Part shown: piece by piece, positions 60,422 to 64,000 of the stretch
Position numbering within the stretch: the first letter of the stretch is position 1
Layout: each line of letters opens with the position of its first letter
Source: Selenomonadales bacterium
GTDB taxonomy: Bacteria; Bacillota; Negativicutes; Sporomusales; UBA7701
Length of the DNA stretch: 64,000 nt
Direction of reading: 5' to 3'
Assembly (NCBI GenBank): GCA_018434945.1
Contig: JAHDOI010000023.1
Coordinates: forward strand, 36,436 to 100,435
Program-made: the position numbers and the translations under genes
Notes under the pieces: generated by a model
What the model saw: the letters and a program-made list of their open reading frames with translations, nothing else
Told to the model about the DNA's origin: nothing
Databases searched by the model: none

Positions 60422-60814
60422 ATGGAAAAACGTATTCGCGTATTGGTAGCAAAGCCCGGTCTCGACGGTCATGACCGCGGCGCCAAAGTCGTAGCCCGCG
60501 CTCTTCGCGACGCAGGCTTCGAGGTAATCTACACCGGTCTCCGTCAGACCCCCGAGCAAATCACCGAAGCCGCCCTGCAGGAAGACGTCAACGTCGTGGC
60601 CATGAGCCTTCTGTCGGGCGCTCACAATACCCTGTTCCCGAAAGTCGTCAAGATGATCCGCGACAAAGGGATGAAGGACACCCTCATCATCGGCGGCGGC
60701 GTAATACCCGACGCCGACATCCCCGGTCTGAAAGACGCCGGCGTATCAGCCGTCTTCACCCCCGGCACCCCGACCGGCAGCATCATCGATTTCATCAAGA
60801 CCAACGTTAAATAG
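60422..60814 (+). CDS. Methylmalonyl-CoA mutase, B12-binding subunit
   Basis: A 130-residue cobalamin-binding domain. The DxHxxG signature appears as [16 protein letters not shown] (about 14-29), where His18 is the lower cobalt ligand. [10 protein letters not shown] and [12 protein letters not shown] complete the fold. It is a separate polypeptide, the split mutase arrangement of archaea and several Firmicutes. GATAGGAGGG precedes the ATG. After the stop, GGCGGG…CCCGCC (60835-60857) forms an intergenic hairpin before meaB. Confidence 0.94.
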   Translation: MEKRIRVLVAKPGLDGHDRGAKVVARALRDAGFEVIYTGLRQTPEQITEAALQEDVNVVAMSLLSGAHNTLFPKVVKMIRDKGMKDTLIIGGGVIPDADIPGLKDAGVSAVFTPGTPTGSIIDFIKTNVK

Positions 60815-60894
60815 AATCTGTAGCAACACTGGCAGGCGGGGGGCTATCCTCCCGCCCGGCCGGCTTGTCGCAGGTTTGAGGTGGTGCAACAGTC

Positions 60895-61833
60895 GTGGAT
60901 ATTGTGGCAGAGCTTTTGGCCGGCTCGCGGCTGGCCCTTTCGCGGGCCATCACCGCGGTTGAAAACGAATATGAAAACGCGACGGCGATAATGCAGAAGC
61001 TGTACCCGCACACCGGCAGAGCCCACGTGATCGGCATCACCGGTCCTCCCGGCGCGGGCAAGAGCACCCTGACGGACAAACTGGCCAAAATATACCGCCG
61101 GCAGGGCAAAACGATCGGCATCGTAGCCGTCGACCCCACCAGCCCCTTTTCGGGCGGCGCCATCCTCGGCGACCGCATCAGGATGAACGAACTCACCCTC
61201 GACGAGGGCGTATTCATCCGCAGTATGGGCACGAGGGGCAGCCTGGGGGGCCTTTCCCGCAAGACGGCCGACGCGGTCAAGATCATGGACGCCGCCGGCA
61301 AGGACATCATCTTCATCGAGACGGTCGGCGTCGGCCAATCTGAGGTCGACATCGTCAAAGCCGCCGATACCACCGTCGTCGTACTCGTTCCCGGCCTGGG
61401 GGACGATATCCAGGCCATCAAGGCAGGCATCCTCGAGATCGGTGACGTGTTCGCCATCAACAAAGCCGACCGCGAGGGCGCCGAGCGCCTTAAAGCCGAA
61501 CTCGACATGATGCTCGACCTCGACCAGGTCAAGGCCGAGTGGCGGCCGCCCATCAACCAGACGGTGGCCAGTCAGGGCACGGGAATCGAAGAACTTATCG
61601 CTACCATCGACGGTCATATCGATTACCTGGCCGCGTCGGGCGAACTCGCCCGGCGGCGGACGGCGAGGACCAGGAGCGAACTTATCGCCCTCATCGAAGA
61701 GCACATCAACCGCCATGTGCTCAAACAGATATCTTCCTCCGGCCAACTCGACGAGATGGTGGCATCGCTCGAAAAGCGCCAGGAGGACCCCTACGCCATC
61801 GTTACGCGGCTGCTGGCCGCCTTCCTGCGTTAA
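60895..61833 (+). CDS. meaB: Methylmalonyl-CoA mutase-associated GTPase MeaB
   Basis: A 312-residue G3E-type GTPase chaperone that protects and reloads the mutase with adenosylcobalamin. Walker A GPPGAGKSTLTDKLA (about 49-63), Walker B VDPTSPFSGGAILGDRIRM, TVGVGQSEVDI and NKADREGAERL (G4) are typical. GAGGTGG lies upstream of the GTG start. Its place within the mutase operon is normal. Confidence 0.95.
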   Translation: MDIVAELLAGSRLALSRAITAVENEYENATAIMQKLYPHTGRAHVIGITGPPGAGKSTLTDKLAKIYRRQGKTIGIVAVDPTSPFSGGAILGDRIRMNELTLDEGVFIRSMGTRGSLGGLSRKTADAVKIMDAAGKDIIFIETVGVGQSEVDIVKAADTTVVVLVPGLGDDIQAIKAGILEIGDVFAINKADREGAERLKAELDMMLDLDQVKAEWRPPINQTVASQGTGIEELIATIDGHIDYLAASGELARRRTARTRSELIALIEEHINRHVLKQISSSGQLDEMVASLEKRQEDPYAIVTRLLAAFLR

Positions 61834-61851
61834 TGGAAAATGACGCCCGGT

Positions 61852-61880
61852 TTGCCAAAATTGCGAAATTGCGATAAAAT
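61852..61880 (+). promoter_or_regulatory. Candidate internal promoter before mce
   Basis: TTGCCA (61852-61857) and TAAAAT (61875-61880) with a 17-base spacer, 48 bases before the epimerase ATG and after meaB. Confidence 0.45.
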
Positions 61881-61927
61881 TGTTACCAGGTGTTAAAACC
61901 AAATAATAATACAAGGAGGAAAAAATC

Positions 61928-62335
61928 ATGTTCAAGGTTCTCAAAGTCGATCATATCGGCATCGCCGTCAAAGATCTCGAACAGGCCAAAAAGTTTTACA
62001 CCGAGACGCTTGGCATGACTGCGCTCGGCGAGGAAGTCGTCGAGCAGCAGAAGGTTAAAGTCTGCTTCATCCCCTGCGGCGACAGCGAGGTAGAACTGCT
62101 TGAGTCCACTTCCCCGGACGGCCCGATCGCCAAGTTCATCGAGAAGAACGGCGAAGGCATCCAGCACGTTGCCCTCAGGGTCGACAACATCGAGAACGCC
62201 CTGGCCGATCTCAAGGCCAAAGGCGTGCGCCTCATCGACGAGCAGCCGCGCTACGGCGCCGGCGGCGCCAGCATCGCCTTCATCCATCCGAAGGCCACCG
62301 GCGGCATCCTGCTCGAAATTTCCGAACGGAAGTAG
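61928..62335 (+). CDS. mce: Methylmalonyl-CoA epimerase
   Basis: A 135-residue VOC-fold enzyme interconverting (R)- and (S)-methylmalonyl-CoA. The metal-binding pattern is seen as [11 protein letters not shown] (His near 9), VELLE (Glu in the first half), [12 protein letters not shown] (His near 80) and GGILLEISE (Glu near 131). It links the mutase (R isomer) to the decarboxylase (S isomer). ACAAGGAGG lies upstream of the ATG. Confidence 0.95.
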   Translation: MFKVLKVDHIGIAVKDLEQAKKFYTETLGMTALGEEVVEQQKVKVCFIPCGDSEVELLESTSPDGPIAKFIEKNGEGIQHVALRVDNIENALADLKAKGVRLIDEQPRYGAGGASIAFIHPKATGGILLEISERK

Positions 62336-62380
62336 CGGGGACAGTTCCCCCGATTGTAACGATTTGTCTGGAGGTGTATC

Positions 62381-63910
<1,530 letters not shown>

Positions 63911-63936
63911 ACCGCTGACCGAAAGGGGAAAGAAAC

Positions 63937-64000
63937 ATGGGTTTTTTCGATTCGCTGTTCGGCGGCAAGAAGCAAGAGGCGCCCAAGGCAAAGCCGAAGA
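63937..64000 (+). CDS. Start of the next mmd-operon gene (partial)
   Basis: An ATG at 63937 with AAAGGGGAAAG upstream begins GFFDSLFGGKKQEAPKAKPK, then the window ends. The short hydrophobic/aromatic head and the Lys/Ala/Pro-rich tail resemble the linker of a small gamma/delta or biotin-carrier subunit of decarboxylase operons, but no domain is reached. Confidence 0.6.
   Translation, partial: MGFFDSLFGGKKQEAPKAKPK

Overview
The window is about 63% GC and reads as one contiguous bacterial chromosome segment. Gene content points to an anaerobic, diderm, spore-forming Firmicute of the Negativicutes, most likely Sporomusaceae. The evidence is the Firmicute order tig-clpP-clpX-lonB-lonA-ysxC, a valine T-box, methylmalonyl-CoA (propionate) genes of Veillonella/Propionigenium type, a trimeric electron-bifurcating-type [FeFe] hydrogenase, a selenocysteine formate dehydrogenase, siroheme decarboxylase, an O-antigen-ligase-type protein and lactate uptake/oxidation genes. 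The lineage is inferred, not proven.

Layout: 1-2910 holds the end of an unknown gene, a LarA-type lactate racemase and an SSS symporter. 3089-8487 is a buk-ptb-vorDBAC operon (2-oxoacid to acyl-CoA to acyl-phosphate to ATP) ending in a frameshifted membrane protein gene. 8742-11809 (minus strand) has a small membrane protein, a methyltransferase and a pair formed by a radical SAM/SPASM enzyme and a Cys-rich repeat protein. 11978 is tRNA-Gly. 12307-20835 is the chaperone/protease block. 20894-22728 is ahbA-ahbB plus a second ptb-like gene. 23141-25990 is a second 2-oxoacid:ferredoxin oxidoreductase (four subunits). 26067-31308 has a polyprenyl diphosphate synthase, a GntR regulator, lactate permease and a GlcD-type oxidase. 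31454-36153 holds tatA-tatC, UbiD/UbiA homologues (probably late menaquinone steps) and an MFS transporter. 36341-40280 (minus strand) has an NlpC/P60 peptidase, a GNAT acetyltransferase and the Sec-containing fdhA. 40466-46237 is T-box-valS, folC and an O-antigen-ligase-like protein. 46423-54696 is a ten-gene hydrogenase cluster with signalling-type accessory genes. 55007-56770 has a soluble chemotaxis-type transducer and rex. 57216-64000 is the propionate operon: CoA transferase, split methylmalonyl-CoA mutase, meaB, epimerase, decarboxylase alpha and the start of a further gene.

Together these genes describe fermentation of lactate and amino-acid-derived 2-oxoacids, with ferredoxin/NADH redox balance through hydrogenase and formate dehydrogenase under likely Rex control.

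The most unusual structure is a family of nine long, imperfectly palindromic intergenic repeats of about 118-180 bp, in both orientations. Their outer arms vary between copies yet remain self-complementary. Two copies sit between near-duplicates of the local terminator hairpin, as if a mobile hairpin had inserted with target duplication. The second candidate novel system is the radical SAM/SPASM enzyme with its Cys-Tyr/Phe-Pro-Arg repeat protein.
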